From UBA7985 sp002690455 (GTDB lineage Bacteria; Pseudomonadota; Alphaproteobacteria; UBA7985), in the NCBI GenBank assembly GCA_965662775.1, contig CBFIIW010000011.1, positions 43,303-107,302 of the forward strand: a DNA stretch of 64,000 bases, given 5' to 3'. The notes under the pieces are model-generated. The model did no database searches. It had not been told where the DNA came from and saw nothing but the letters and a program-made list of their open reading frames with translations. Positions 44,529 through 53,292 of the stretch are shown one piece after another (the first letter of the stretch is position 1; each line of letters begins with the position of its first letter). The position numbers and the translations under genes were made by a program.

Positions 44529-45497
44529 TCAGTCAAAAGAAAACAGCGCGTGGGTGCTGGAGTAGTGCTCGAACACCGGCGCTTCGTCCTCCCGTTCGGG
44601 CATGGGATCGCGCTGCCCCTCCAGTCCGTCAAAGTCAAACAGGCTGGTGTCGCCTAGTTGCGAGGGGCGGATATCCTGTGTGGCACGAAAAATTGTATCG
44701 AGCCGACCGGGATTGGCACGCTCCCAGTCCTGTAGCATGGCCTTTATCTTGGCGCGCTGTGCCTGGGGTTGGGTGCCGCAAAGGTTGCAGGGAATGATCG
44801 GGTATTCCATGCCGCGGGCGAATTTTGCGATATCGGCTTCGGCACAATAGGCCAAGGGGCGGATGACCACGTGACGGCGATCATCGGTCAGCAGCTTAGG
44901 CGGCATACTCTTGAGACGGGCGGCGTGGAAGAGGTTGAGGAAAAGCGTTTCCACCATGTCGTCGCGATGGTGGCCCAGTGCAATCTTCGTTGCCCCCAGA
45001 TCTTCCGCGGTGCGGTAGATCACTCCCCGGCGCAGTCGCGAGCACAGAGAGCAGGCAACGCGGTCGGCGGGAACCTTTTCCTTCACTATGGCGTAGGTGT
45101 CGGCTTCGATGATCCGGTATTCTACGTCCAGCTGGTCGAGATAACGCGGCAGAACGTCGGCCGGAAAGCCTGGCTGCTTTTGATCGAGGTTCATGGCAAT
45201 CAGCTCAAAGGACACTGGCGCCCGGCGCTGCAACTCGCTCAGCAGAGTCAGCAAGGTGTAGCTGTCCTTCCCGCCGCTAAGACAGACCATGATCCGATCG
45301 CCGTCGCTGATCATGCCGTAGTCGGCTATGGCCTTGCCCATCTCGCGCGCCAAACGCCGATGCAGGCGCTTGAAATTGGTGCTGTCGCGGGAGATGCGCG
45401 GCGGGTTTACCAGGGGCTTGGATGCCGCGTCGGGTTCACCGTCTGCGTTCTGTGCTGCGTCTGCTAGCGTGGGCGGGGTGGTGCTGTTGAGTTCCAT
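44529..45497 (-). CDS. ttcA: tRNA 2-thiocytidine(32) synthetase
   Basis: TtcA thiolates cytidine 32 in certain tRNAs using ATP and an iron-sulfur cluster. The 322-residue product has the PP-loop CLSGGKDSY (about 72-80), the cysteine pair ACSLCSRLRRGVIY, the block ALGHHRDDMVETLFLNLFH and the downstream cysteine motif IIPCNLCGTQPQ. All cluster-binding cysteines are present. The ATG at 45497 is preferred over an in-frame upstream extension without similarity. Confidence 0.94.
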   Translation of the reverse strand: MELNSTTPPTLADAAQNADGEPDAASKPLVNPPRISRDSTNFKRLHRRLAREMGKAIADYGMISDGDRIMVCLSGGKDSYTLLTLLSELQRRAPVSFELIAMNLDQKQPGFPADVLPRYLDQLDVEYRIIEADTYAIVKEKVPADRVACSLCSRLRRGVIYRTAEDLGATKIALGHHRDDMVETLFLNLFHAARLKSMPPKLLTDDRRHVVIRPLAYCAEADIAKFARGMEYPIIPCNLCGTQPQAQRAKIKAMLQDWERANPGRLDTIFRATQDIRPSQLGDTSLFDFDGLEGQRDPMPEREDEAPVFEHYSSTHALFSFD

Positions 45498-45634
45498 AAG
45501 CGGCAATCTAGCCCGAAGCGGCCAATGACAAAAGACCAGCGCATGAGCATGGGCTTTGCGGCGCGGCACCACTCACCTCAGCCTATCTGCGTTAGCGCGA
45601 AGTGTGGGAGCCGCGGGTGAGGAAGAGGGGGGAA

Positions 45635-45710
45635 TGGTGGGCGATGACAGGCTCGAACTGCCGACCCTCTCGGTGTAAACGAGATGCTCTACCAACTGAG
45701 CTAATCGCCC
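45635..45710 (-). tRNA. tRNA-Val (anticodon TAC)
   Basis: A 76-base cloverleaf with encoded CCA. Acceptor GGGCGAT/ATCGCCC, D arm GCTC/GAGC, anticodon stem TCTCG/CGAGA with loop TTTACAC giving TAC, and T arm GGCAG/CTGTC with TTCGAGC. Confidence 0.96.
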
Positions 45711-45841
45711 ATTCCCGGTTCGCGTTGCGCCAGGGGCGGTCTGCGTCGGTGCAAGCGGGTTTACTCCGGCCCGCTCGGGCCATCAAGTCATAAGTGCCCT
45801 CTGTGTTGCGAACTTGCCATGCACGCGGGCGATGGCGGGGA

Positions 45842-46909
45842 TTATGGGGCGTTATCGCCCGGTTCGCCCCCGTCGTCTGGAACGCGCTTGGGCGGATTGC
45901 CTAGTGGCATCATCCACAGCACGAAAAACATGCGGTAGAGGTGGTGCAGCGTAACAAAGGCAACCTCGTAGCCCAGTGCAACTGCAAGCAGTGACAGCTC
46001 CGAGGCTCCACCCGCTGAGACCGAAATGAAACTACGGGCAAAGGGCTGACCGGTCAGCAGGCTGAAGATCCACGCGCCCGCCGCTGCGCACAACAGCATG
46101 AACAGCGCAACGCCGTAAGCCATGGGCACGAAGCGCCATAGCTTGGCGAAACTCACCTGTGCCATCCTCGCACCAATCGAACTTCCCAGAATGACCTGCA
46201 ACACGGCGACCGCTTCAAAGGGTCGCTCAAAGGGCAACACCCCCAACGCCGCCCAAAGCGTGCTTAGCAGCATAGGGCCAAGCAAGAAGGCGAGCGGGAA
46301 GCGCAGTGCGCGACCAGCGACCACGCCCAGAGCCGCAATCACCGGGTACTGGACCCACGTCAGCCAATGAGTCTGCCACAAGTGAGTTTGCCCGTCGGGC
46401 AGGCTTTGCCCGTCGAAATCCTCGACCAGCAGCCAGACCACCAGCGGCGAGGCGATGAAAACAGTTGAGACGCGGATCAGGTGAATCAGGGCAACGACAT
46501 AGTCTTTTTCGGTGTAATCCCGGGCGATGGCGATCACCTCTGACAAGCCTGCGGGCTGGGCGGAGAACCATGCGGTGGCACGGTCGAGGCCACATAGGCG
46601 CAGGAAACCATAGGCACCCCAGACCATGGCCAGCGAGACGATTGAGACCAGCAGCAGGCTGGGCCACCACTGCGGGATCTGCTGCACCAGCGAAGGGCTG
46701 ACGTAAGAGCCGAGCACGACGCCGACCAGCGCCAGAGCGCCCTGTCGAATGCGGGGAGCCGGGTTCATCAGCCTGGACAGGGGGCGGATCAAACCACCGA
46801 TCAGCCAGCAGCCAACCACCGAGCCGAGCATGAACGGCGCGGGCAGGTTGAGGGCGAAAAACATAAGTCCGCCCGCCCCACCAAGGGCGAAAGTTGCAAG
46901 GATCGCCAT
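45842..46909 (-). CDS. AbrB-family integral membrane protein (PF05145 type)
   Basis: A 355-residue protein with roughly ten membrane helices made of two related halves. The repeated motif is visible as LPAPFMLGSVVGCWLIGGLI near the start and FPLAFLLGPMLLSTLWAALG in the second half, plus FSAQPAGLSEVIAIARDY. Family members are often labelled AbrB or ammonia monooxygenase, but neither name reflects a demonstrated function; transport is more likely. It ends in a charged tail. Monocistronic. Confidence 0.85.
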   Translation of the reverse strand: MAILATFALGGAGGLMFFALNLPAPFMLGSVVGCWLIGGLIRPLSRLMNPAPRIRQGALALVGVVLGSYVSPSLVQQIPQWWPSLLLVSIVSLAMVWGAYGFLRLCGLDRATAWFSAQPAGLSEVIAIARDYTEKDYVVALIHLIRVSTVFIASPLVVWLLVEDFDGQSLPDGQTHLWQTHWLTWVQYPVIAALGVVAGRALRFPLAFLLGPMLLSTLWAALGVLPFERPFEAVAVLQVILGSSIGARMAQVSFAKLWRFVPMAYGVALFMLLCAAAGAWIFSLLTGQPFARSFISVSAGGASELSLLAVALGYEVAFVTLHHLYRMFFVLWMMPLGNPPKRVPDDGGEPGDNAP

Positions 46910-47123
46910 GCTAGTGTTTGGGCCTGCTCTGGCTGGTTGTCGGACTTATCGTGCGGCAGTCGGTTACCATTTTGACGACGCAGGCATACGTCTGCGCGCT
47001 TCGCCGCCATTTGTCACCTGCTCTGCGGGAATAGGAGAAGCGACACGGTTGTTTTAAAGCGGCTCGTCACGGGTCTTGGTATACAAATGGATGAGGGGGT
47101 AGGGAGCCCCCTTTCCATGAGAA

Positions 47124-48434
47124 CTAGCCAAGGATGCGGACTGGGGAGAACGCCGCTCCGTCAGCTCCCAAACCTCCAACTGCGCGGGTCGGATCGAGGC
47201 CCCAGAGGTCCCGGGCGAGGCCCGCGTAGACGCTGCGGAAGTCAGTGGTGTGGACCATGTCGCGGTCGACCAGATCGCGTGCTTCCAGCGATGGCCGTTG
47301 ACCGCCCAGCCCGCCTCGGACTGCGCCGCCGGCTAGGATCACCGGGGCAGCCGTGCCATGGTCTGTACCGGCTGAGCCGTTTTCGTAGAACCGACGACCA
47401 AACTCGGAGTAGGTCATCAGCGTCACCTGATCCCACAGGCCCATGTCGCGGGCAGCCCGCTCGAAGCCAGCCAGCGCTTCATCGAGTTCCAAAAGCAGGA
47501 AAGCGTGCTCCTCCTCCTGGTTGGCGTGGGTGTCAAAGCCCCCGTGGCTGACCTTGAACACCGGGGTAGTGACGCCCGCATCCAGGAGTTGCAGCGCAAC
47601 GGTCAATTGAAGCCCCAGCAAGCTGTCGGGCATGTTGAAGTCACGCTGAGCAGAGGCGCGGATCTTCCGTTCCAGCAGGTCCGCCGTACCAAGCGCATTG
47701 CTGTGCACGCTCAGTACGTGGTCAAGCGCCGCGTTCCCACCCGCAGGCCGGACCGCGTGCGCTCTATTGCTGGTATCCATAAGGCCCGCCATGCCGCCGG
47801 CATTCATGGTGTTGCCGGTCGTCGCGTCGTCATACTCGCCGAGAACTCCGGCGGCGCGCAGGGCATCGGTCTGCTCGAAGAAGCCTTCGATCTCCTCCAG
47901 CCCTGTGAAGCGCCCTGGGCCGCGCAGTGGTCCCATTTCACCGCCCAGCCGGATCCCGTCTGTGTCCAGGGCCTGCACGCCGTCCGCGCCGTTCATCAGC
48001 CGTGAAATCCAGCCCTGCGTGTCATTGCTCTGCGCACCTAATCCGGCATTCCAGATTTCGATCGAGCGGAAGTGGCTGCGGTTAGGGTCGGGATAGCCAA
48101 CGCCTTCGATCAGGCGCAGATCCCCCCGTTCCCACGCTTTCGCCAGCCCGCCAAGACTGGGGTGCAGGCCGCTCTCGCTGTTCAACCCCAGCACGTCCGA
48201 ACCGGAAAGCGCTAACGTTGGCCGAGCGCGATGATAGTTGTCGTCACGGAATGGGATCAAGGTGTTCAGCCCGTCGTTTCCCCCTTCGAGCTCTATCAGG
48301 ATCAGGCAGTGGTTGCCCCCGGCCATTGCGCCGGCCGCCCAGGCTGGCGTGCTCAGCATGGGCAGAGCAGCGGCAGAGGCTCCCAGAAGACGGAGCCAGT
48401 TGCGCCGGTTCATGGAAAGTTTTGTGGTGGTCAT
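47124..48434 (-). CDS. DUF1501 domain-containing Tat-exported protein
   Basis: The 436-residue product has a Tat signal (MNRRNWLRLLGASAAALPML). The DUF1501 (alkaline-phosphatase-like fold) region follows with LILIELEGGNDGLNTLIPFR, YPDPNRSHFRSIEIW, SHGGFDTHANQEEEH, LMTYSEFGRRFYENGSAGTD and HGTAAPVILAGGAV. The conserved Asp/His residues suggest a metal-dependent hydrolase active site, but no reaction is established. The ATG at 48434 has AAAGGAA upstream. It sits 35 bases after the DUF1800 gene, its usual partner. Confidence 0.9.
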   Translation of the reverse strand: MTTTKLSMNRRNWLRLLGASAAALPMLSTPAWAAGAMAGGNHCLILIELEGGNDGLNTLIPFRDDNYHRARPTLALSGSDVLGLNSESGLHPSLGGLAKAWERGDLRLIEGVGYPDPNRSHFRSIEIWNAGLGAQSNDTQGWISRLMNGADGVQALDTDGIRLGGEMGPLRGPGRFTGLEEIEGFFEQTDALRAAGVLGEYDDATTGNTMNAGGMAGLMDTSNRAHAVRPAGGNAALDHVLSVHSNALGTADLLERKIRASAQRDFNMPDSLLGLQLTVALQLLDAGVTTPVFKVSHGGFDTHANQEEEHAFLLLELDEALAGFERAARDMGLWDQVTLMTYSEFGRRFYENGSAGTDHGTAAPVILAGGAVRGGLGGQRPSLEARDLVDRDMVHTTDFRSVYAGLARDLWGLDPTRAVGGLGADGAAFSPVRILG

Positions 48435-48469
48435 TGTCTTGTTCCTTTCGTGCTGTCTCGGCTGAGTTG

Positions 48470-50749
48470 TCATTTGAGGTTAAAGCGCGGGTCGAGGATC
48501 AGCGCAGTCAGTAGCTGCTCAAGGCTTTCTTCGTCTTCGATCACGAAAGAAGCCGTCGCCAGGTCTGGATTGCGCACGGGCAGCAGCAAGCTCTCGATCG
48601 CTTCGGCGGTGCGCAGGTCGTTCGGCAGGGCTGCCCTCCAATCTTCCGGTCCGGCAAAGGTTTCGCTCAGCCGTCCCTGGTAGCGTTGGTCAATCCGGTC
48701 GTAGAGTAGGCCATACACCGCCTCTACGCTGTCTTCGTCCGCGATGACCTGGCCTGCCCCTGTCGGCATGGCCACAGCCATCAGCTCAGGCGCCAGACCG
48801 AGGCTACCAGAACGACTGAAACCGCGTTCGAGACGAGGGGCCTGCCGCATCGCGCGGGCGAGGACCCCGCGCCGGGCAAAGCGCTCGCTGATGCCAGCGG
48901 CTACCGAACGGATTTCGTCAAAGGTTGGCAAGCTCTGGCTGGCATCTTCGGCGGCATCCTCGGCCAGATAGTCCCAGGTCTGGTCTTCACGGACGGCGCT
49001 GACCATCTCCGGCAGGGCGCGGACCAGTGCGGCAAGGAAATCTGCTTCATTGGTGCTCAGCCGACTTACGCCGTCTGACATGTCTTCGGGTGAAATGAAG
49101 AACTCGATACCTTCTTCATTGGCTTCGACTTGAGAGTCTGCCTCCTCATAGGGCAGGGTTCGGGCGAGTACGCCCTGCAAAGGGCAGCCGGTGTGGCAAT
49201 TTTCACTGCCGACGCCGAGGTAGATCTCGCTCTGACCCTGCTGGTTGAAGCCTTCCTGTTCCAGACCAACGAAGAAGCGAAAATCACGGAAGGTCTGGCC
49301 CCTGAAGCCAACGTCATAGAGCTGTAGCTCGAACCCGGTTTCTCGCCAGTCGTCCTCGGTGTTCTGCCAGGCCCACCCCAGTGCAATTTCACCGACCCTG
49401 AAGCCGTCGGTCTCTGAATTCTGTGCCGCTTGTCCGTGGGTTGAGACTGCACCATCTGATCCGGCCTGAAAGGCATCGTACATCCAGACGTCACCCAGGT
49501 CCCGCAGTGCGGTTGACCGCAGGGCCAGGCTGGAATCGTTGATCCAATTTGGCCCTTCCTGCCAGCCGGCAACGTTGGGTGGGAAGAACAAAGCCTGCCC
49601 GGCCTGCTCGCTCCAATCGGCAATCTCGCCCAGATAGTTAGGTGCGGTGCCAAAGGTGCGGTTGAAGCCTACGAATAGTTCGATTGGCGATTTGATCAGG
49701 GTGCCGTGGGTGCTTGGCTCCCAGAATGCCGGTGTTTCCAGCAAAGCACGATAGAGCGTTGGTAGATCCCAGTCTGCCGCCCGCCAGCGAGTGACCATCG
49801 CGTCGATCTGCTGCGGGTCGGGGGTTTCAGAGATGAAGTATCGCCACAGCTGCTCGGCGATGTATGGGCCAAAGGCAGGCTGAGATAGGATCAGTGCGGG
49901 TAGGTCATCGGCAGTGAAACGGCCAGACCTTCCAAAGATCGTTTTTTTGCCGGGATCATGCTGATCTGCCCAGAAGCGGAACTGGCCGGATTGGTCAATG
50001 CCGTAGCCGGTCAGCGCGCGGGCAACCTCGCGGATGTCCGCCTCGGTGTAGCCACGCCCCTGTCCAAGCGTAAACAGCTCAAGAAGTTCTCGGGCTAAAT
50101 TTTCATTTGGGGTGGCTTTGACGTTCTCGACGTTGCTGAGATAGAGCAGCATCGACGGGTCACGCAGCTGCAGTGCCAGCATGTCCCGGAACGAGCCGTT
50201 GAGGCTATTGCGGATCGTGAGGAACTGGCTCGCCGTCAGCTGCGCGTCTTCGTGGCTCTCGAAAGAGGTGACGAAGTGATCCATCCAGAACAGAGTCATC
50301 TGCTCCTTGAACGGGTTGGTTGAGCTGATCATCTCGACCGACCACCAACCCTGCAGCGCCTGGAGGTTCAGGAACTGCTGGCCCAGTGCCAGCTCGCCCA
50401 AAGTTTCGTTCTTTGCATAAAGCAGTTCGACGGGGATCGGCCAATTGTAAAGGTACTGGGGCAGGGGCTGGGTGTCTGGCGCCTGCACATCGTCGAGGAT
50501 GCTGGCAACCAGCGAGGTGCGTGGCTGGCCGAGAAAGGCACTCAGGTCGCTCGGTGTGGCGGCGAAACTGGTGCGGGTCAGCGCGTGCCGGACATCCGCA
50601 GCGGTCAACGGCTGGCTCAGGTCGGCGCTGTTGGTCTGGGCGAGGGCGGCGGGGGAGAGCGCCGCGACCAACGTTGTCCCCAGGGCTGTTCCTAGCGCGC
50701 GGATAGCAGCGCCCGCCAGACGGCAGGCACGGTTCAGGGTTTTCATCAT
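48470..50749 (-). CDS. DUF1800 domain-containing exported protein
   Basis: The 759-residue product begins with a signal peptide ending near SPAALAQ, then the DUF1800 region: LTAADVRHALTRTSFAATP, LFWMDHFVTSF, NENLARELLELFTLGQGRGY, ADIREVARALTGYG, and LFFPPNVAGWQEGPNWIN. About 220 extra residues interrupt the usual ~500-residue fold. This insert includes a possible binding module around FELQLYDVGFRGQTF and a Cys-x3-Cys pair (NCHTGC). AAGGAG precedes two adjacent ATGs (50749 and 50746). DUF1800/DUF1501 pairs are widespread, but the function is undetermined. Confidence 0.88.
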   Translation of the reverse strand: MMKTLNRACRLAGAAIRALGTALGTTLVAALSPAALAQTNSADLSQPLTAADVRHALTRTSFAATPSDLSAFLGQPRTSLVASILDDVQAPDTQPLPQYLYNWPIPVELLYAKNETLGELALGQQFLNLQALQGWWSVEMISSTNPFKEQMTLFWMDHFVTSFESHEDAQLTASQFLTIRNSLNGSFRDMLALQLRDPSMLLYLSNVENVKATPNENLARELLELFTLGQGRGYTEADIREVARALTGYGIDQSGQFRFWADQHDPGKKTIFGRSGRFTADDLPALILSQPAFGPYIAEQLWRYFISETPDPQQIDAMVTRWRAADWDLPTLYRALLETPAFWEPSTHGTLIKSPIELFVGFNRTFGTAPNYLGEIADWSEQAGQALFFPPNVAGWQEGPNWINDSSLALRSTALRDLGDVWMYDAFQAGSDGAVSTHGQAAQNSETDGFRVGEIALGWAWQNTEDDWRETGFELQLYDVGFRGQTFRDFRFFVGLEQEGFNQQGQSEIYLGVGSENCHTGCPLQGVLARTLPYEEADSQVEANEEGIEFFISPEDMSDGVSRLSTNEADFLAALVRALPEMVSAVREDQTWDYLAEDAAEDASQSLPTFDEIRSVAAGISERFARRGVLARAMRQAPRLERGFSRSGSLGLAPELMAVAMPTGAGQVIADEDSVEAVYGLLYDRIDQRYQGRLSETFAGPEDWRAALPNDLRTAEAIESLLLPVRNPDLATASFVIEDEESLEQLLTALILDPRFNLK

Positions 50750-50865
50750 TCGTCTCCTTGAAGATGAGGTGGTGTTCGGTTCGGTGTGTGGGGTGGTGGT
50801 ATGCGGTGGTTTTTAGGTCGGAACGGTGCCGGTATGTTGGGTCCCGTCAACCCGCCGATAGGTCG

Positions 50866-51315
50866 TCAGAGAGGCCATAGGGCAAAGTCCTCCCCTTCAA
50901 ACAATAGCTCCATCAGCGCGCCCCGCTGGTCCAGTGGCAGGGTGGCTAGATAGCTGACAAAGTCTTCGAACAAAGCGCGCGAAAGGGCCGTACGTTCGTC
51001 TTCAATCTGGTTGAAGGTATCGAACAGAACCTCTGGATCGATAGTCTCCTGCCACAGCTGATCGAGAGCGAAATCGGTCTGTTCATCCATGCGTTCGACC
51101 AGCTCGTCGATACTCAGATTGCGACCTTCAAGCAGGGTGTCGAGGTCGGCCCAGTTATCGTCGTCAAAGCCGGCGGCTTCAAGCGCGGCCCAGGGGGTGT
51201 CAGCCTCGGTCGGGTTGCCCCAGTTCTGCCAGATGACAAAGCCCGCAGCGCTGACGACACCGATGTTCAGGAATAAGGAGCCGAGGGCGATCCACAGAAT
51301 AAGCGGGTTTTTCAT
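50866..51315 (-). CDS. Membrane-anchored periplasmic sensor-like protein
   Basis: The 149-residue product has an N-terminal membrane segment (LILWIALGSLFLNIGVVSAA) and an acidic helical periplasmic part ending LATLPLDQRGALMELLFEGE, which resembles the LTxxQ-type helices of Spy/CnrX heavy-metal sensor proteins. Similarity is weak and no metal-binding His/Cys set is obvious. It is the third gene after a sigma factor and a membrane anti-sigma-like protein, the order seen in Cnr-type systems, which supports a sensor role. Confidence 0.6.
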   Translation of the reverse strand: MKNPLILWIALGSLFLNIGVVSAAGFVIWQNWGNPTEADTPWAALEAAGFDDDNWADLDTLLEGRNLSIDELVERMDEQTDFALDQLWQETIDPEVLFDTFNQIEDERTALSRALFEDFVSYLATLPLDQRGALMELLFEGEDFALWPL

Positions 51316-51318
51316 GGC

Positions 51319-51744
51319 CTATTTCTCCCGGCTCTCAATGCGAAGCTTCAGGTTAAGTGCATCACCGACCCCACGAAACTCGACGTTGGTGAGAGGTTGA
51401 TTGTGGCTCGGGGTGCCGGCGCCAACGCCACTTGTAAGTAGACCCGTGGCCAGCTGCGCCCCAGCTGTTGCGCCTACGCCAAAGCAAGCTGCGAGTCCCA
51501 TCACGAGTGCGGCCAACCGCACCCGCCCTCTGGTCGCGGCCCGGCCATCGCCAATCGTCTGTGGGCGGACCGGTGCCGCCGCAACCTCGGTCGCGTCCAG
51601 CAGCAGCAGGGCGAGGTCCGTGTCGCTGAGCATCGCACGCTCCAGCGTCGCCTGTTCGGCCCGGTTCAGGCGATCGCCACCGGCACGGCGGGCGATCAGC
51701 ACCAGAATATCGTTGTCGTTTTCGTGATTACGATGGTTTATCAT
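51319..51744 (-). CDS. Probable membrane anti-sigma factor
   Basis: A 141-residue product with a cytoplasmic N-terminal half (RRAGGDRLNRAEQATLERAM) and one central membrane helix (LAALVMGLAACFGVGATAGA), then a short periplasmic tail. No zinc motif or ATPase domain is seen. Its ATG overlaps the sigma-factor stop (ATGA), and the sensor gene follows three bases after its own stop. The assignment as anti-sigma rests on this coupling and topology. Confidence 0.6.
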   Translation of the reverse strand: MINHRNHENDNDILVLIARRAGGDRLNRAEQATLERAMLSDTDLALLLLDATEVAAAPVRPQTIGDGRAATRGRVRLAALVMGLAACFGVGATAGAQLATGLLTSGVGAGTPSHNQPLTNVEFRGVGDALNLKLRIESREK

Positions 51745-52367
51745 GGCCTGTCCCCTTCAGGCTGTTCAGGTCGTACCCGGCGCTGAGGCTGTGTATCCTC
51801 GTCTGCAAAAGAACCGTCAGGCTGCAGGCCTGCTTCGCGCAACTTCTTAAGCGCGCGTGCCTTGAGCACCCGTACGGTGTTCTCCGAAATATCCAAGACG
51901 CGTGCGATATCCGGTCCCTGCAAGTCGCGTTCGAACACAAGTCGCAGGACCAGTGCTTCGCGCTCAGACAGCAGACCCTCTGGAACCAAGTCAGCCAGCC
52001 TCTGCCCGTCGACTGGTGCGGTTGAGGCAACGCTCTCTTCGATTGTACTCAGGTCTGCGCCGCTGTGCCTTCGCGCAGCGCGCAAGCTGTTTGATGCGGT
52101 CGATCCGGCCACCACTGCAAGGAAGGCGCGGATCGAGCCACGGTCAGGATCGAACCGACGCAGCAAGGCAAAATCGTCGTTCGCCAGTCGCTCCAGCGAC
52201 GCACTGATTGCGTCCTGAAACAGCCCGGCGTCCGGCTTAAGTCCTTGTCTGGCAAAGGTTCGCTGCACAGCGGCCTCCAAAACGGGTCGTGCATTTAGAA
52301 TGAAACGGCTCCAAGCGCGTTCTTCCCTACCAAGTAGGGCTGAGAAATCGGTTTGATCCAGATCCAT
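51741..52367 (-). CDS. ECF-type sigma factor
   Basis: The 208-residue product has a sigma region 2 (FALLRRFDPDRGSIRAFLAV) and a region 4 helix-turn-helix (LSEREALVLRLVFERDLQGP, then DIARVLDISENTVRVLKARA). No region 3 or 1.1 is present, as in ECF sigma factors. A charged Gln/Arg/Pro-rich tail follows. The group cannot be assigned. It heads a three-gene unit with the membrane protein and sensor; DUF1800 and DUF1501 follow 116 bases downstream on the same strand and are candidate targets. Confidence 0.85.
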   Translation of the reverse strand: MDLDQTDFSALLGREERAWSRFILNARPVLEAAVQRTFARQGLKPDAGLFQDAISASLERLANDDFALLRRFDPDRGSIRAFLAVVAGSTASNSLRAARRHSGADLSTIEESVASTAPVDGQRLADLVPEGLLSEREALVLRLVFERDLQGPDIARVLDISENTVRVLKARALKKLREAGLQPDGSFADEDTQPQRRVRPEQPEGDRP

Positions 52368-52470
52368 TCCAGCACACGAAAGTTCGTTGTTTCAAAAGCC
52401 TTACACAGGCAGACTGGCATAGCGTTTACGCCGGATTCAAATTTTTTCCAAAAATCTTGCAAGGTGCCGA

Positions 52471-53292
52471 ATGGTTCAGGAACCCCAGCAGTTTGTTCAC
52501 CTATCTCAAGGACGTGTTCACTATCGTGCTGCCGGTCCGCACGATGGTCCGGTGGTGGTGCTAATCCACGGCTTTTCCTTTGGTAGCTGGTGTTTCAATT
52601 ATCTGGGGCCTCTGCTTGAAGACGCGGGGTATCGCGTGTTTGCGCCTGATCTTTATGGTCGCGGGTTCAGTGACCGCCCAGCGGTGCGTCATGACGCAGC
52701 GCTCTACAACCAGATGCTTGCCGAGTTTCTCGATGCGGTTGGGGTGGAGGGTCCAGCAACACTTGTGGGGAATTCGATGGGTGGGGCGATTGCGGTGGAC
52801 TTTGCTGCGCACTATCCGGGTCAGGTGCGGGGTGTTGTGCTGGTTGCAACGACTGGGCTAAGGCTCTCCCGTCCCTTGAGCCTGGGCTGGTTCTCAGTAC
52901 CATTGATCGGTGATTTGATCTGGCGTTGGATGGGGCCTGATATCACGATTTCCCATTCGTCGGACCCTGTGGTTCGGGACATGGCCAATGCCGCCGTCAG
53001 GCAACAGGCACAAATACCGGGTTACTACGCCGCGCTTCTGAGTACGCTGCGGCACTTCCCGCTCGACGGCATGGGGGCGAGTTTCGAAACCTTGAGCATT
53101 CAGGGCACACCCGTCCGGGCGTTGTTCAGCCTCAACGATCCACTCATTCCGGCGGAATCAGCAGAGGTACTAGCCGAATTGATCCCGCGCGCCAGCATCA
53201 AGATTTTTGAAGACACCAGTCACGATCTGGTCATGGAGCGGCCAGAGCTGGTCGCCGAAGCAGTGGCGGCCCTCATTTTGCCAGATCAGTGA
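52471..53292 (+). CDS. Alpha/beta-fold hydrolase
   Basis: The 273-residue protein has VVVLIHGFSFGSWCF (oxyanion loop), DLYGRGFSDRP, the nucleophile elbow TLVGNSMGGAIAV and a C-terminal DTSHDLVMERP carrying the catalytic His. Pattern and length match the MhpC/epoxide-hydrolase-like group. Substrate unknown. AAGGTG precedes the ATG. The 3' end overlaps the convergent malonyl-CoA decarboxylase by 20 bases. Confidence 0.87.
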   Translation: MVQEPQQFVHLSQGRVHYRAAGPHDGPVVVLIHGFSFGSWCFNYLGPLLEDAGYRVFAPDLYGRGFSDRPAVRHDAALYNQMLAEFLDAVGVEGPATLVGNSMGGAIAVDFAAHYPGQVRGVVLVATTGLRLSRPLSLGWFSVPLIGDLIWRWMGPDITISHSSDPVVRDMANAAVRQQAQIPGYYAALLSTLRHFPLDGMGASFETLSIQGTPVRALFSLNDPLIPAESAEVLAELIPRASIKIFEDTSHDLVMERPELVAEAVAALILPDQ

